A stretch of DNA of 64,000 nucleotides from Bacteroidaceae bacterium (GCA_017466065.1 JAFTUV010000017.1:185248-249247), one strand, 5' to 3'. Shown: positions 1-9,540, counted from the stretch's first letter. Translations and numbers: made by a program. Notes: generated by a model not told the origin, from the letters alone.

Positions 1-1446
1 CTCAATGTCGATGATATAATTGAAAAGGCGATGCCCAAGATTCTCGATGAATTAGACCCGCACAGCACATATATCCCGGCAAAAGAGTTAGAGGCTACCA
101 ATGCCGACCTTGCCAGCAGTTTCAGTGGAATAGGCATACGTTTCTTGATACAGGAGGATACCATAAACATTACCGATGTAATAAGAGGCGGCCCATCGGA
201 GGCTGTGGGATTGCTTGCCGGAGATTGCATTGTGATGGTAAACGACACGCTGTTCGTGGGCAAGGCCTGCACACAGGATGCTGCAATGAAGAAGCTGAAA
301 GGTCCCAAGGGCACAAAGGTGAAGGTGAGTGTGAAACGCTTTGGCGAGCCCGACCTGCTGCACTTTAATATTGTGCGAGGAGAAATTCCAATGGAGAGTA
401 TCGAGGCGGCATATATAATAGATGGCAAGTGGGGCTATGTGCAGGTGGAACGTTTCGCCGAAAATACGTTTGCCGAATTTATTTTGGCTATGGCACGTTT
501 CCTGCACGGTGGTTGCAAGGGTGTCATCATTGATGTGCGTGGCAACGGTGGCGGTTACCTTGGTGTTGCGTTGCAGATGGCCAATGAGTTTCTGCATCGG
601 GGCGATATTATAGTGTACACCGAGGGAGAAAATTCTCCCCGCAACATTGAGTATGCCAACGGGCGAGGCAATTTCCCCGAAATTCCTTTGGTGGTCCTCA
701 CCGATGAAACCTCGGCCTCGGCAAGCGAGATTATAGCCGGCACCATACAGGACAACGACAGAGGCACAATCATCGGCCGCCGCACATTTGGCAAGGGGCT
801 TGTGCAGCAACCGTTTGAGTTCAAGGATGGCTCGGCTGTGAGGCTGACCATTGCCCGATACTACACGCCGTCGGGGCGGTGTATTCAAAAGCCTTACAAG
901 AACGGCGAGGGAAAGGAGTATGAAATGGATATAATAAACCGTTACGAAAGGGGTGAGTTCTTCTCGCAGGACAGCATACACCAGAATGACAGCCTTGTCT
1001 ATAAGACCGGGCTCGGGCGCACGGTGTATGGCGGAGGAGGTATTATGCCCGATATTTTCGTACCGAGCGACACTACCCGATTCACGCCCTACATAAGCGA
1101 GGTTTCACGCAAACGGTTGTTCTCTATTTTTGCATTCAAATACAGTAAAGAGAACCGCAGGAAGCTCGAAACATTCTCCACTTATGAGGAAATGGTGAAG
1201 CATCTGTCGACACAGGGTGTCGTGGAGAAGTTCATTGCTTTTGCCAAAGAGAAAGGCATTGAGCCGCCTGTAACACAATTGGAGCAGAACCGTAAAATGA
1301 TTTACGAGATTTTGAATTCCAATATAATATACGATATTTTAGGAATGTTGGAGCACGTTAAATATGTAAATCTCACCGATGAAACGGTGTTGAAGGCTGT
1401 CGAGGTGCTTGAAAATGGCGATGCGTTTCCAAAAAAAGAGGAATGA
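1..1446 (+). CDS. C-terminal processing peptidase (S41, CtpA/Prc type), 5' partial
   Basis: Secreted or periplasmic serine protease of family S41 that trims protein C-termini. The reading frame is open to the left edge of the window, so the start and signal peptide are missing; the first internal ATG is at 31. An N-terminal LDPHSTY segment is followed by a PDZ domain (roughly nt 120-370) and the catalytic core. The nucleophile is probably Ser at nt 718-720 in an SASASE motif. The general-base Lys lies 25 codons later at nt 793-795 in TFGKG, the spacing known for E. coli Prc. About 150 further residues follow. The gene ends 142 bases before the next one, which has its own promoter box. Family assignment is secure; the natural substrate is unknown. 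Confidence 0.93.
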   Translation, partial: LNVDDIIEKAMPKILDELDPHSTYIPAKELEATNADLASSFSGIGIRFLIQEDTINITDVIRGGPSEAVGLLAGDCIVMVNDTLFVGKACTQDAAMKKLKGPKGTKVKVSVKRFGEPDLLHFNIVRGEIPMESIEAAYIIDGKWGYVQVERFAENTFAEFILAMARFLHGGCKGVIIDVRGNGGGYLGVALQMANEFLHRGDIIVYTEGENSPRNIEYANGRGNFPEIPLVVLTDETSASASEIIAGTIQDNDRGTIIGRRTFGKGLVQQPFEFKDGSAVRLTIARYYTPSGRCIQKPYKNGEGKEYEMDIINRYERGEFFSQDSIHQNDSLVYKTGLGRTVYGGGGIMPDIFVPSDTTRFTPYISEVSRKRLFSIFAFKYSKENRRKLETFSTYEEMVKHLSTQGVVEKFIAFAKEKGIEPPVTQLEQNRKMIYEILNSNIIYDILGMLEHVKYVNLTDETVLKAVEVLENGDAFPKKEE

Positions 1447-1473
1447 ATAAGTAAAAAGCGATTAAATAATATT

Positions 1474-1481
1474 TATATTTG
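1474..1481 (+). promoter_or_regulatory. -7 promoter box for the gene at 1589
   Basis: TATATTTG matches the Bacteroidetes -7 consensus TAnnTTTG. No clear -33 TTG lies about 20 bases upstream. A start near 1487 gives a leader of about 100 nt. The leader contains a hairpin (TGGTAAT at 1548-1554 with ATTACCA at 1566-1572) just before the ATG at 1589. Confidence 0.5.
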
Positions 1482-1588
1482 CAAAAGGACATACGGGAAA
1501 GGTTTTTTGCATAATATCTCTCTGTTCACACATTTGATTATAAACAATGGTAATGACCAAAAATAATTACCACGATAAATATTAATTT

Positions 1589-2728
1589 ATGAGTAAAAAA
1601 GTTTTTGTATCGGGTTGCTACGATATGTTGCATTCGGGACACGTTGCCTTTTTTAAAGAGGCATCACAATATGGCGATTTATATGTGGGCATTGGCTCGG
1701 ACAGTACTATTCAGGACTTGAAGAACCGTAAAACCATAAATACTCAGGAAGAGCGTCTTTATATGGTAAAGGCTATACGCTATGTAAAAGATGCGTTTGT
1801 AAATTCGGGTAGCGGAATTATGGATTTTGCCGAGGATGTAAAGGCTTTAAAGCCCGACATTTTCTTTGTTAACTCCGACGGATATACACCGGAAAAGAAA
1901 CGTTTTTGCCAAGAGAATGGCATTGAGCTTATGGTGAGCACAAGAATTCCCGAGGCGGGATTGCCCGTGCGTTCTACCACGGCATTGCGCCAAGAGTGCA
2001 AGATTCCTTACAGGATAGACCTTGCCGGCGGATGGCTCGACCAGCCTTATGTAAATAAATTTGCCGAGGGACCGGTACTTACCATTAACATTGAGCCCGA
2101 CTATGACTTCAACAACCGCAGCGGAATGAGTACTTCGTCGCGCAAGGCTGCCATTGAAATGTGGCACATTGATATTCCAAAAGGCGACCGTGAGGTGCTT
2201 GCAAAGGAGTTGTTCTGCTTTGAGAACCCTCCCGGTTCTCCCTATATCAGCGGTTCGCAGGATGCAATAGGTGTTGTTATGCCCGGTCTTAACCGTTTGA
2301 ACTACAAGGATGAAAAATATTGGCCCAACAAGATAGAGAGTGTTAAGGATAATAAGATTCTCGATTTTATAGAAAAGAATATCTGGCTGGTTCCCCTTTC
2401 GCCCCGCAAAGGAGATTACGATGTGCTTGCCAACACAAAGATTGACAAGGAGGGTGCCGAGCGTTTGGCAAAAGCTGCGTGCGATTGTTGGGAGGCTGTG
2501 AACAGAATGGATATTGATGCTTGGGGAAAGGCGACAACAGAGTCGTTCAAGGCGCAGATTGCAATGTTCCCCAATATGGCTCCCGATTATGTATTCGAAA
2601 CTATCAACGAATATATCAACGATGTTAAGGGTATTAAGATAACCGGTGCCGGCGGTGGCGGTTATCTGGTAATTATCAACGACACTCCCATCAAGGATGC
2701 GTTGCAGATTAGAATACGCCGTAACTGA
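1589..2728 (+). CDS. Cytidylyltransferase-like / GHMP-kinase-like fusion protein
   Basis: Residues 1-135 form an HxGH-type nucleotidyltransferase: a GCYDMLHSGH signature near the N-terminus and a closing RSTTAL segment like the ISTT motif of RfaE2 and glycerol-3-phosphate cytidylyltransferases. The rest resembles a GHMP kinase: PYRIDLAGGWLD (substrate-loop motif, as in L-fucokinase domains), a Ser-rich GMSTSS segment in place of the usual ATP loop, a GSQDAIG stretch and a terminal KITGAGGGGY motif. The kinase-like half is about 230 residues, shorter than usual, so its activity is uncertain. A kinase plus nucleotidyltransferase in one chain would phosphorylate and then nucleotide-activate a sugar or polyol; that is inference and the substrate is unknown. 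The next gene encodes another nucleotidyltransferase-fold protein. Confidence 0.75.
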   Translation: MSKKVFVSGCYDMLHSGHVAFFKEASQYGDLYVGIGSDSTIQDLKNRKTINTQEERLYMVKAIRYVKDAFVNSGSGIMDFAEDVKALKPDIFFVNSDGYTPEKKRFCQENGIELMVSTRIPEAGLPVRSTTALRQECKIPYRIDLAGGWLDQPYVNKFAEGPVLTINIEPDYDFNNRSGMSTSSRKAAIEMWHIDIPKGDREVLAKELFCFENPPGSPYISGSQDAIGVVMPGLNRLNYKDEKYWPNKIESVKDNKILDFIEKNIWLVPLSPRKGDYDVLANTKIDKEGAERLAKAACDCWEAVNRMDIDAWGKATTESFKAQIAMFPNMAPDYVFETINEYINDVKGIKITGAGGGGYLVIINDTPIKDALQIRIRRN

Positions 2729-2752
2729 TGAAAAGAACATTGTATAAAGGTT

Positions 2753-3847
2753 GTGATGCAACAGCGTGATATTACAAGGTTGTTTTTCGAGCTTGTGTGC
2801 TTGGGAATAGGTACAGGCAGGAATTTATCCCATTCTCCTACAAAAGAAGAATGGGAAATTCTGTACGAGATGGCAACGAAACAGGCTGTAACAGGCATTG
2901 CATTTACCGGAATAGAAAGGCTGCCGGCCGAACAGAGACCGGCGAAAGAGTTGTTGCTTAAATGGTATAATGTCACCCTTCTTATTGCAAAGCAAAATAC
3001 TCTGCTCAACAAACAGGCGGTTGCGGTGGCAAGAAAATTCGAGGAGGAGGGCTTCGAGAATGTCATTCTCAAAGGGCAAGGGATTGCTACGCTGTACGAT
3101 GAGCCTGCCCGTCGCACTGCGGGTGATATTGATATATGGCTCGCGGGGGGCAGAAAGAAGATTATGGATTATGTGAGGAAGTTCCTGCCCGATGCATTAC
3201 CTAACTATCATCACGTTAACTTTCCTCTTGTGAAGGGTGTGGCCATCGAGGTGCACTTTACTCCGTCGTGGATGTATAATTACTTTACCAATAAAAGGTT
3301 ACAAGATTATTTCGAGAGGGAAATGGCTACGCAGCTTGCCAACAGGGTTGCGTTGGGTAACGAAGGTACTGTTTGTATTCCCGATGCGGCCTTCAACCGT
3401 GTTTTTATATTATTGCACATTTATAGGCATCTGTTTCAGGAGGGTATCGGGCTGCGCCAACTGCTCGATTATTACTATGTGCTGAGACAGGGATTCACAC
3501 CCGAGGAGAGGGATGTTACAGTGGCTCGTTTAAAGGAGCTTGGAATGTTGAGGTTTGCCGGCGCTGTAATGTATGTTCTAAAAGAGGTGTTCCTGATTGA
3601 CGATGCCTACCTCATTCTTCCTCCATTGGAGAAGGAGGGTAAGGAGTTGCTCGACAATGTTTTAATTATGGGTAACTTTGGAAAATACAGCCCGAGCTAC
3701 GCTATCCAGAAAGGGGGTAATTTGTGGCAGCGTGCAACGAGCCGCACAATGCAGAATGTTGGAATGATTAAAAGCTATCCGAGCGAAAATCTGTGGGCTC
3801 CGCTGTTTAGGATATGGCACTTCTTCTGGATGAGAATGAATAAATAG
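2753..3847 (+). CDS. Uncharacterised nucleotidyltransferase-fold protein (NTP_transf_5 family)
   Basis: A 363-364 residue cytoplasmic protein of the NTP_transf_5 family (PF14907-like). The key block is LKGQGIATLY followed by RTAGDIDIWL, in which the Asp-x-Asp pair of the nucleotidyltransferase fold is visible near residues 120-125. A basic patch and a helical C-terminal half follow. The frame begins with GTG at 2753 and ATG at 2756; ATG 2756 is the simpler choice. It begins 24-27 bases after the upstream fusion gene and is probably cotranscribed with it. Members of this family often sit near polysaccharide or peptide modification genes, but no substrate can be inferred here. Confidence 0.78.
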   Translation: MMQQRDITRLFFELVCLGIGTGRNLSHSPTKEEWEILYEMATKQAVTGIAFTGIERLPAEQRPAKELLLKWYNVTLLIAKQNTLLNKQAVAVARKFEEEGFENVILKGQGIATLYDEPARRTAGDIDIWLAGGRKKIMDYVRKFLPDALPNYHHVNFPLVKGVAIEVHFTPSWMYNYFTNKRLQDYFEREMATQLANRVALGNEGTVCIPDAAFNRVFILLHIYRHLFQEGIGLRQLLDYYYVLRQGFTPEERDVTVARLKELGMLRFAGAVMYVLKEVFLIDDAYLILPPLEKEGKELLDNVLIMGNFGKYSPSYAIQKGGNLWQRATSRTMQNVGMIKSYPSENLWAPLFRIWHFFWMRMNK

Positions 3848-3886
3848 GTTTTGACAGCCTATGAGATTTTGCATTATTATTTATCT

Positions 3887-5134
3887 ATGAACACCGAACT
3901 GTTTATTGCAAGCCGTTTATATGGCACAAGAAAGGGTGGGCGCAAAATATCGCGTCCGGCTATCACCATCGCTCAATGGGGCGTGTCGGTGGGGATTATT
4001 GTGATGATGTTGTCGCTTGCCATTGTAGTGGGGTTCAAGAATGAGGTGAGGAAAAAAATCATAGGATTCGGCGGACATATTCAGATTAACTGTTACGAGG
4101 AGAGGCAGAATGAATTGCCTCATATAGTTGTGGAGAAGTCCGATATTGAACAGATACTTGCGCACGGCAACAACATCGCAAAGGCCGAGGTCAACATTAA
4201 AAAGCCCGGGCTGCTGGCTGTGGGAGAGGAGTTCGAAGGTGTTGTGCTCAAAGGTATTGAAGAGGGTGTTTATGACACCTCCTTCTTCCGTGAGAATATG
4301 CTGTGTGGGGATATACCTTCCTCGCCCGATTCGGTAAAGGGGCATTGGATTGTCGTTTCAAAAGCTATGGCCGACAAGACCGGTTGCAATATTGGCGACA
4401 AGATAAGTGTTTATTTTATGCAGAATGGGGGGATAAAGGCGAGGCGTATGACTGTTACCGGTATTTACGAGACTCATTTATATGAAATGGACAATCTGTT
4501 TGCCTTGACAGGAATAAATACTTTGCGTAAGTTGAACGATTGGGAAGATAATAAAGTGGGTTGCATTGAGATTACTGTTACCGATTATGAGAAGATAGAA
4601 GAAACAAGATGCGAGATTGCTCCCTTTATCTCTGCTATTGCCCACCGAAACAATCAGGAACTTTACATACAGACAATAGAGGAGCTATCCCCTGCCCTCT
4701 TTGCTTGGCTTGGGGTGCTGAACAGGACTGTGTGGGTTATATTGATATTGGTCTTGGGCATTGCCGGCTTTACAATGGTGTCGGGGTTATTGATTATAAT
4801 TCTCGAAAGAAGCAATTTTATAGGAATCTTAAAAGCCATTGGCGCAAGAAATATATCTATAAGAAGGATTTTCATATATTATTCCTGCTTCATTATTGGC
4901 AAGGGATTATTATGGGGGAATATTATAGCAGTGGCACTCTGTCTGTTGCAGCAGCACACGGGGCTGATAAAGCTCGACCCGAAAATCTATTATATGAGTT
5001 GTGTGCCTATTGAGTTTTCTTGGCTTATGCTGCCTTTGAATATTTTTATGTTTCTTGTGAGCGTTGCGATGCTCGTTGTGCCATCAATGCTCATTTCGAA
5101 GATTGCTCCTAGCAAGGCTATCAAGTTCGCATAA
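3887..5134 (+). CDS. FtsX/LolC-E-type ABC transporter permease
   Basis: An inner-membrane permease of the FtsX/MacB superfamily resembling the lipoprotein-releasing LolC/LolE proteins. The start used is ATG 3887 (MNTELFIASRLY), the conserved family beginning; the frame extends to a TTG at 3851 but those residues look spurious. One transmembrane helix lies at about residues 27-48. A periplasmic domain of about 220 residues follows, then three C-terminal helices, including the conserved segment NFIGILKAIGA before the third helix. No LolD ATPase gene is adjacent. It follows the NTP_transf_5 gene by 39 bases and ends at a two-way terminator. Role in lipoprotein export is inferred from the family. 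Confidence 0.85.
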   Translation: MNTELFIASRLYGTRKGGRKISRPAITIAQWGVSVGIIVMMLSLAIVVGFKNEVRKKIIGFGGHIQINCYEERQNELPHIVVEKSDIEQILAHGNNIAKAEVNIKKPGLLAVGEEFEGVVLKGIEEGVYDTSFFRENMLCGDIPSSPDSVKGHWIVVSKAMADKTGCNIGDKISVYFMQNGGIKARRMTVTGIYETHLYEMDNLFALTGINTLRKLNDWEDNKVGCIEITVTDYEKIEETRCEIAPFISAIAHRNNQELYIQTIEELSPALFAWLGVLNRTVWVILILVLGIAGFTMVSGLLIIILERSNFIGILKAIGARNISIRRIFIYYSCFIIGKGLLWGNIIAVALCLLQQHTGLIKLDPKIYYMSCVPIEFSWLMLPLNIFMFLVSVAMLVVPSMLISKIAPSKAIKFA

Positions 5135-5140
5135 ACAAAG

Positions 5141-5173
5141 AAAAAAGCTGCACTTTAAAAGTGTAGCTTTTTT
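5141..5173. terminator. Bidirectional terminator between the permease gene and lysA
   Basis: Inverted repeat AAAAAAGCTGCACTTT (5141-5156) and AAAGTGTAGCTTTTTT (5158-5173), with one G-T wobble. T-rich flanks on both strands serve the convergent genes. Confidence 0.85.
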
Positions 5174-5200
5174 GGATTTATGTGTGAACCGAGCAAATGC

Positions 5201-6361
5201 TTAATCCTCGTCGGAAAAGAGAGAGGATGGCAGAGCGCGACAATTGTAGCCGAATGCCATTGCTTCGCCGTATGCTCCGGCCGAACGTATGGCAAGAATG
5301 TCGCCACGTTGCGTTGAGGGAATTTTACGGTCTTTACAGAATACATCGGACGACTCGCAGATGGGCCCTACTACATCGTACACCTCATCCTCTTTTGTAG
5401 AGGTGAGATTTTCTATTCTGTGATAGGCATCGTAGAGGGCCGGACGTACAAGGTCGTTCATTCCCGCATCTATTATCATAAACTGCTTGCAGGTACCTTT
5501 CTTTATATAAGTAACACGCGCTATGAGCGAGCCACATTGTGCTACAAGGCTGCGCCCAAGCTCAAAATGCACCTGTTGCCCGGGTTGCAATTTCAGATTT
5601 TGGGCATAGGCCGCAAAATAGAGAGCAAAGTCGGGAACAGGATAATTATCGGGAGCATCGTAGCGGATACCAAGCCCGCCACCCACATTTATATGTGGCA
5701 GTATAAGACCACGTTTCTCGCGCAACATAGTCTGCAATTCATTCACACGGCCGCAAAGGGCTATAAAGTCGTCCATCACAAGTATCTGCGAACCTATGTG
5801 GAAGTGCAGGCCTATGAGTTTTATATGCGGCAGACGCTCTATGGTATCTATTACCTCATCGAGTTGTTCGTAGTTTACTCCAAATTTATTCTCGGCAAGC
5901 CCTGTGGTGATATTGGCGTGTGTGTGTGCACCTATGTTCGGGTTAATTCTTATTGCAACCGCTGCCTCTACCCCACGTTCGGCGGCGAGTGCTTCAATAG
6001 CTTCAACCTCGGGGATCGATTCTATATTGAAACAGAATATACCTGCATCGAGCGCAAGAGTTATCTCCTTGTCGGTCTTTCCTACCCCGGCAAATACCAC
6101 CTTCCCGGCAGGGATACCTGCGTTGAGTGCGGCTGTAACCTCACCGCCACTTACGCAGTCGGCACCAAGACCGGCCTCGTTTATTATTTGTAACAAGCGA
6201 GGATTAAAATTTGCTTTTATGGCATAGTGCACGTGGAAACCCTCGTACTTCGATGCCTCTTCGAGTGCTGTGGCAAGTGTCTTACGCAGAAGGTCAACAT
6301 CGTAGTAGTAGAAAGGAGTCTCCTTGCGGGCAAATTTTTCTACGGGAAATTTCACGTTCAT
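5201..6361 (-). CDS. lysA: Diaminopimelate decarboxylase
   Basis: PLP-dependent decarboxylation of meso-diaminopimelate to L-lysine, the last step of lysine synthesis. The 386-residue protein has the fold-III decarboxylase layout: the PLP lysine in HYAIKAN near residue 48, the HFHIGSQ motif, the glycine-rich GGGLG phosphate-binding loop, and a C-terminal CESSDVF segment supplying the cysteine that acts on substrate across the dimer. Its start lies 9 bases after the lysC stop, so it is the last gene of the ftsE-lysC-lysA transcript. It ends at the palindromic terminator shared with the convergent permease gene. Confidence 0.97.
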   Translation of the reverse strand: MNVKFPVEKFARKETPFYYYDVDLLRKTLATALEEASKYEGFHVHYAIKANFNPRLLQIINEAGLGADCVSGGEVTAALNAGIPAGKVVFAGVGKTDKEITLALDAGIFCFNIESIPEVEAIEALAAERGVEAAVAIRINPNIGAHTHANITTGLAENKFGVNYEQLDEVIDTIERLPHIKLIGLHFHIGSQILVMDDFIALCGRVNELQTMLREKRGLILPHINVGGGLGIRYDAPDNYPVPDFALYFAAYAQNLKLQPGQQVHFELGRSLVAQCGSLIARVTYIKKGTCKQFMIIDAGMNDLVRPALYDAYHRIENLTSTKEDEVYDVVGPICESSDVFCKDRKIPSTQRGDILAIRSAGAYGEAMAFGYNCRALPSSLFSDED

Positions 6362-6370
6362 TGCAGGGTG

Positions 6371-7696
6371 TTATTTGTTTGTGGTAAAGATGTTGCTGCT
6401 CAACGAACGGAGGGCACGTACTTTGTCCTCTTCACGCACGAGGAAGGAGATATTGTAGTTGCTGCCGCCATAAGAGACCATACGCACGGGAATATCCTTC
6501 ATTGCTGCCATTGCACGGGCCTCAAAACCGATATTTTCCCAGTTAAGGTCGCCAACCACACAGATGATACACATATTCTTGTCCACGGTTACTGTACCAT
6601 ACTTCTGCAATTCTCCGATTATTTGGTCGAGTTTTCTATCGTCGTCGATAGAGACCGACACTCCAACCTCGGATGTACATATCATATCGATAGATGTCTT
6701 ATAGGTTTCGAAAATCTCGAATACCTTGCGCAGGAAGCCATAGGCAAGCAACATACGGTCGGACTTTATCTTGATTGCTGTGATATTTTCCTTGGCTGCA
6801 ATGGCTTTTATTTCACCGGGACAGGTGAGATTGTTGTCGATGAGTGTTCCCTCGGCCGATGGATCCATTGTGTTGAGAAGGCGCACAGGGGTGCCTGTGA
6901 GCTTGGCGGGCAGAATGCAGGTGGGGTGCAGAATCTTGGCACCGAAGTATGCAAGCTCGGCCGACTCCTCGAAGTGAAGATGATGCACGGGAGAGGTGTT
7001 GTCAACTATGCGTGGGTCGTTATTATGCATTCCGTCAATATCTGTCCATATCTGTACCTCTGTTGCATTGACGGCGGCACCTATAAGTGTTGCAGTGTAG
7101 TCACTGCCACCACGTTGCAGATTATCGATATGGCCTTCATCGTTCATACAGATGAAGCCTTGTGCTATATATATGCGTCCCTTGGCTGTGAGGTCGACAA
7201 GGGGGAGAAGATGGGTGCGAATATAGCCAAGGTCGGGCTCGCCATTCGCTCCTAAACGCATAAATTCCAACGAGTTGAGCAATTCCACATCCAGCCCCTT
7301 CTCGCGCATATATAGGGTGACCATATTGGTGGAGATTATTTCGCCTTGTGCCACAATCTCCTTTTCGAGATTTATGTCGAGAGGTTTGAAGGCCAACGAA
7401 CGCAAATGGGCAAATATCTCATTGACCTTTGCTGTGGCTGCCGAAGCGGCCTCTTCTGTTTCGTAAAGACCTTTTATTGTTTTACGATATTTGTCGAGCA
7501 ACAGGTTTGCGTGTTCACAGGCACCATTGGGGTTGCCGTTACGCAAATAATTTGTAAACTCGATGAGTGAATTTGTGGTTCCCGACATTGCCGAGAGTAC
7601 CACTATCTTTGTTTCACCGTCGGAGATAAGACGGACTACATTCTGCATACGTTCGGCTGAACCTACCGATGTTCCTCCAAATTTTAAAACTTTCAT
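6371..7696 (-). CDS. lysC: Aspartate kinase (monofunctional)
   Basis: ATP-dependent phosphorylation of L-aspartate, the entry to lysine, diaminopimelate, threonine and methionine synthesis. The N-terminal MKVLKFGGTSVG is the kinase signature. A GGSDYTATLIGAA block and the WTDIDGMHNNDPRIV region follow in the catalytic domain. Two ACT domains occupy the C-terminal third and probably give feedback control by lysine. At 441 residues with no homoserine dehydrogenase domain, it is monofunctional, like E. coli LysC. The gene lies 11 bases after ftsE and 9 before lysA. Its pairing with lysA suggests a lysine- or diaminopimelate-directed isoenzyme. Confidence 0.96.
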   Translation of the reverse strand: MKVLKFGGTSVGSAERMQNVVRLISDGETKIVVLSAMSGTTNSLIEFTNYLRNGNPNGACEHANLLLDKYRKTIKGLYETEEAASAATAKVNEIFAHLRSLAFKPLDINLEKEIVAQGEIISTNMVTLYMREKGLDVELLNSLEFMRLGANGEPDLGYIRTHLLPLVDLTAKGRIYIAQGFICMNDEGHIDNLQRGGSDYTATLIGAAVNATEVQIWTDIDGMHNNDPRIVDNTSPVHHLHFEESAELAYFGAKILHPTCILPAKLTGTPVRLLNTMDPSAEGTLIDNNLTCPGEIKAIAAKENITAIKIKSDRMLLAYGFLRKVFEIFETYKTSIDMICTSEVGVSVSIDDDRKLDQIIGELQKYGTVTVDKNMCIICVVGDLNWENIGFEARAMAAMKDIPVRMVSYGGSNYNISFLVREEDKVRALRSLSSNIFTTNK

Positions 7697-7707
7697 ATTT
7701 TTGCTTT

Positions 7708-8430
7708 TTAATTATTTTCGTTAAACAGTGATATTTGTTGTGCTTCGCAGTTGACGGCACGCTGTATGAGTTGCATTTTGCAATCGGCAAGATGGTACTC
7801 GGTGCCGGGATAGGCGGTGAGCCATTGTTCATTGTGGGTAATCATTAGAACTGCACTTTTTTCCTCGCGGCAGATACGGTGCAAAAGACGCATAATATTG
7901 TTGCCAGTGTCGCTGTCGAGATTGCCTGTGGGTTCATCGGCGAGAATCAGCTCGGGCTTGTTCAGTATGGCACGGGCTATTACTATGCGTTGCTGTTCAC
8001 CACCCGATAGCTCGTGGGGCATCTTGTACCCTTTTTGCGGAAGACCCACGAGATTGAGTACCTCGCGGATGCGTTTCTCGCGGTCGCGTTCACTCTTCCA
8101 ACCGGTACAGCGCAACACAAAGTCGAGATTGTCGTGTATGTTGCGGTCGGTGAGTAATTGAAAATCCTGAAAGACAATGCCTATGCGCTTGCGCAAGGAT
8201 TGCAGCCTCTTGCTGCTTAATTTGAATATATTATATTCGTCAAATACGGTTGCTTCGCCATCGGTTATGGGCACTTCGCCATATATTGTTTTAAGAAGGG
8301 TCGATTTTCCCGAGCCGACCGCGCCTATGATATAGGCAAACTCTCCCTGTTCGAGGGAGAAGCTCACATTCTCCAAAATTATTTTCGAATCGATGTGTAT
8401 ATCTACATTCTTGTATTTTACAATTGCCAT
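7708..8430 (-). CDS. ftsE: Cell-division ABC transporter ATPase FtsE
   Basis: ATPase partner of the membrane protein FtsX, which couples cell division to peptidoglycan hydrolase activation at the septum. All ABC motifs are present in 240 residues: Walker [10 protein letters not shown] near residue 40, a Q-loop in VFQDFQLL, the LSGGEQQR signature, Walker B LILADEP and an H-loop (MITHNE). The TGNLDS D-loop is typical of FtsE/LolD. No ftsX lies in the window; the permease at 3887 is LolC/E-like and on the opposite strand. It is the first gene of a minus-strand operon with lysC and lysA. LolD-type function cannot be fully excluded. Confidence 0.88.
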   Translation of the reverse strand: MAIVKYKNVDIHIDSKIILENVSFSLEQGEFAYIIGAVGSGKSTLLKTIYGEVPITDGEATVFDEYNIFKLSSKRLQSLRKRIGIVFQDFQLLTDRNIHDNLDFVLRCTGWKSERDREKRIREVLNLVGLPQKGYKMPHELSGGEQQRIVIARAILNKPELILADEPTGNLDSDTGNNIMRLLHRICREEKSAVLMITHNEQWLTAYPGTEYHLADCKMQLIQRAVNCEAQQISLFNENN

Positions 8431-8482
8431 AATCTATCTTTTTGACCACTTGTCCGGCATAGCCGGAGGACGCATTATTCCA

Positions 8483-8490
8483 CAAAAATA
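8483..8490 (-). promoter_or_regulatory. -7 box for ftsE-lysC-lysA
   Basis: CAAAAATA on the plus strand reads TATTTTTG on the minus strand (TAnnTTTG). No good -33 was found. The leader of about 45 nt contains a GC-rich hairpin (TCCGGC 8453-8458 with GCCGGA 8462-8467). Confidence 0.45.
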
Positions 8491-8637
8491 ATCAGTTTTT
8501 TCGAGAATAGCGGAATTAGTTTGTTTAAATTTGGTTTTTACTGTTATTTTATTACCCATAATGGATTTTTAGACAAGCTGTCGGGCTCTTCTCCGTAACT
8601 TTAACTTAAATAAATAATTTATATTACATTTTTTTCG

Positions 8638-8645
8638 TACCTTCG
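8638..8645 (+). promoter_or_regulatory. -7 box for the LytTR regulator gene
   Basis: TACCTTCG, a common Bacteroidales variant of TAnnTTTG, lies 22 bases before the ATG at 8668, so the leader would be short. No -33 element is obvious in the AT-rich sequence upstream. Confidence 0.5.
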
Positions 8646-8667
8646 CGTTACGAAAATTATATGTTAG

Positions 8668-9540
8668 ATGACCGAATACACATCAGTACTTTTTAGGAAT
8701 GTACCAAAATATCTGCTCGAAAAAAGGAAGCAGATTATAATGGTGCTTTTTGTATCCTTATTTGCCATTGGGTTTATAAATATTTTCAAACCCTTTGGTT
8801 CCATAAACTGGGTACATAAAGGAATGTCATCTTCACTCTATCTTGCTTGGTCAACTATTCTGGTTACCATCGGAATGTTTGTGGTGGCCATCAGCCGTAT
8901 TATAATGTATGCCTACTCGCAGAAACCGGGAAAAAAGATAAACAACCTGCAATATGCAATATGGGTATTTGTGGAACTTCTACTCCTGTCGGGGGCATTC
9001 ACATTGCTGGCAATACTCACAGAAACAGGCCCCACGCAGGACCCTGTGGAAATTTACAAGAATGCGCTCGAAAATACTTTGTTCATTCTATGTATCCCCT
9101 ATCTGCTTTGTATCTTGTTCTTCTCCTATCAGGAGCGTTCGGCCAAGTTAAAGGAGTTGATGAATGAGAATATTGGTTTTAAATCCAGTGCGTTAATTTC
9201 CATACGCGACTCCCGCGGAGTGTTGCAGTTGTCTGTCGCAAAGGAGAACCTCATCTACATAGAATCGGCCGACAACTATATATGTATATGGTACTTAAAG
9301 AACGAGCAACTGAAAAAACAGCTTATGCGCATAACTATGAAAGAGATTAGCGAGCAGCTTGCCGACAGCAATATTGTGCGTTGCCACCGCTCCTATATGG
9401 TTAATCTCGATCTTGTAAAGGTTATGCGTCGCGAAAAGGAAAATCTGTTTTTAGAGCTTGGTGTTCCCAATGTGAAGGAGATTCCTATCTCAAAGACTTA
9501 TGGCGAACAGGTGTTACGCCGTCTGGTACCAATATCTTAA
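8668..9540 (+). CDS. Membrane-anchored LytTR-family transcriptional regulator
   Basis: A 290-residue protein with four predicted transmembrane helices in the first 160 residues (roughly 21-40, 52-72, 93-113 and 132-150) and a C-terminal LytTR DNA-binding domain from about residue 190. The domain shows the typical VAKENLIYIESADNY, RCHRSYMVNL and ISKTYGEQVL segments. There is no receiver domain and no histidine kinase next to it, so it is probably a one-component regulator that senses a membrane signal. Known LytTR domains bind paired imperfect repeats upstream of targets. It is divergent from ftsE and 74 bases ahead of purN. Confidence 0.88.
   Translation: MTEYTSVLFRNVPKYLLEKRKQIIMVLFVSLFAIGFINIFKPFGSINWVHKGMSSSLYLAWSTILVTIGMFVVAISRIIMYAYSQKPGKKINNLQYAIWVFVELLLLSGAFTLLAILTETGPTQDPVEIYKNALENTLFILCIPYLLCILFFSYQERSAKLKELMNENIGFKSSALISIRDSRGVLQLSVAKENLIYIESADNYICIWYLKNEQLKKQLMRITMKEISEQLADSNIVRCHRSYMVNLDLVKVMRREKENLFLELGVPNVKEIPISKTYGEQVLRRLVPIS

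Noticed and set aside
88..981. Long open frame on the minus strand
   Set aside because: It is antisense to the catalytic domain of the S41 protease and shows no domain, signal peptide or promoter.
5420..7255. Plus-strand open frames across lysA and lysC
   Set aside because: Antisense shadows of well-identified genes, rich in Cys and Tyr with no recognisable motifs.
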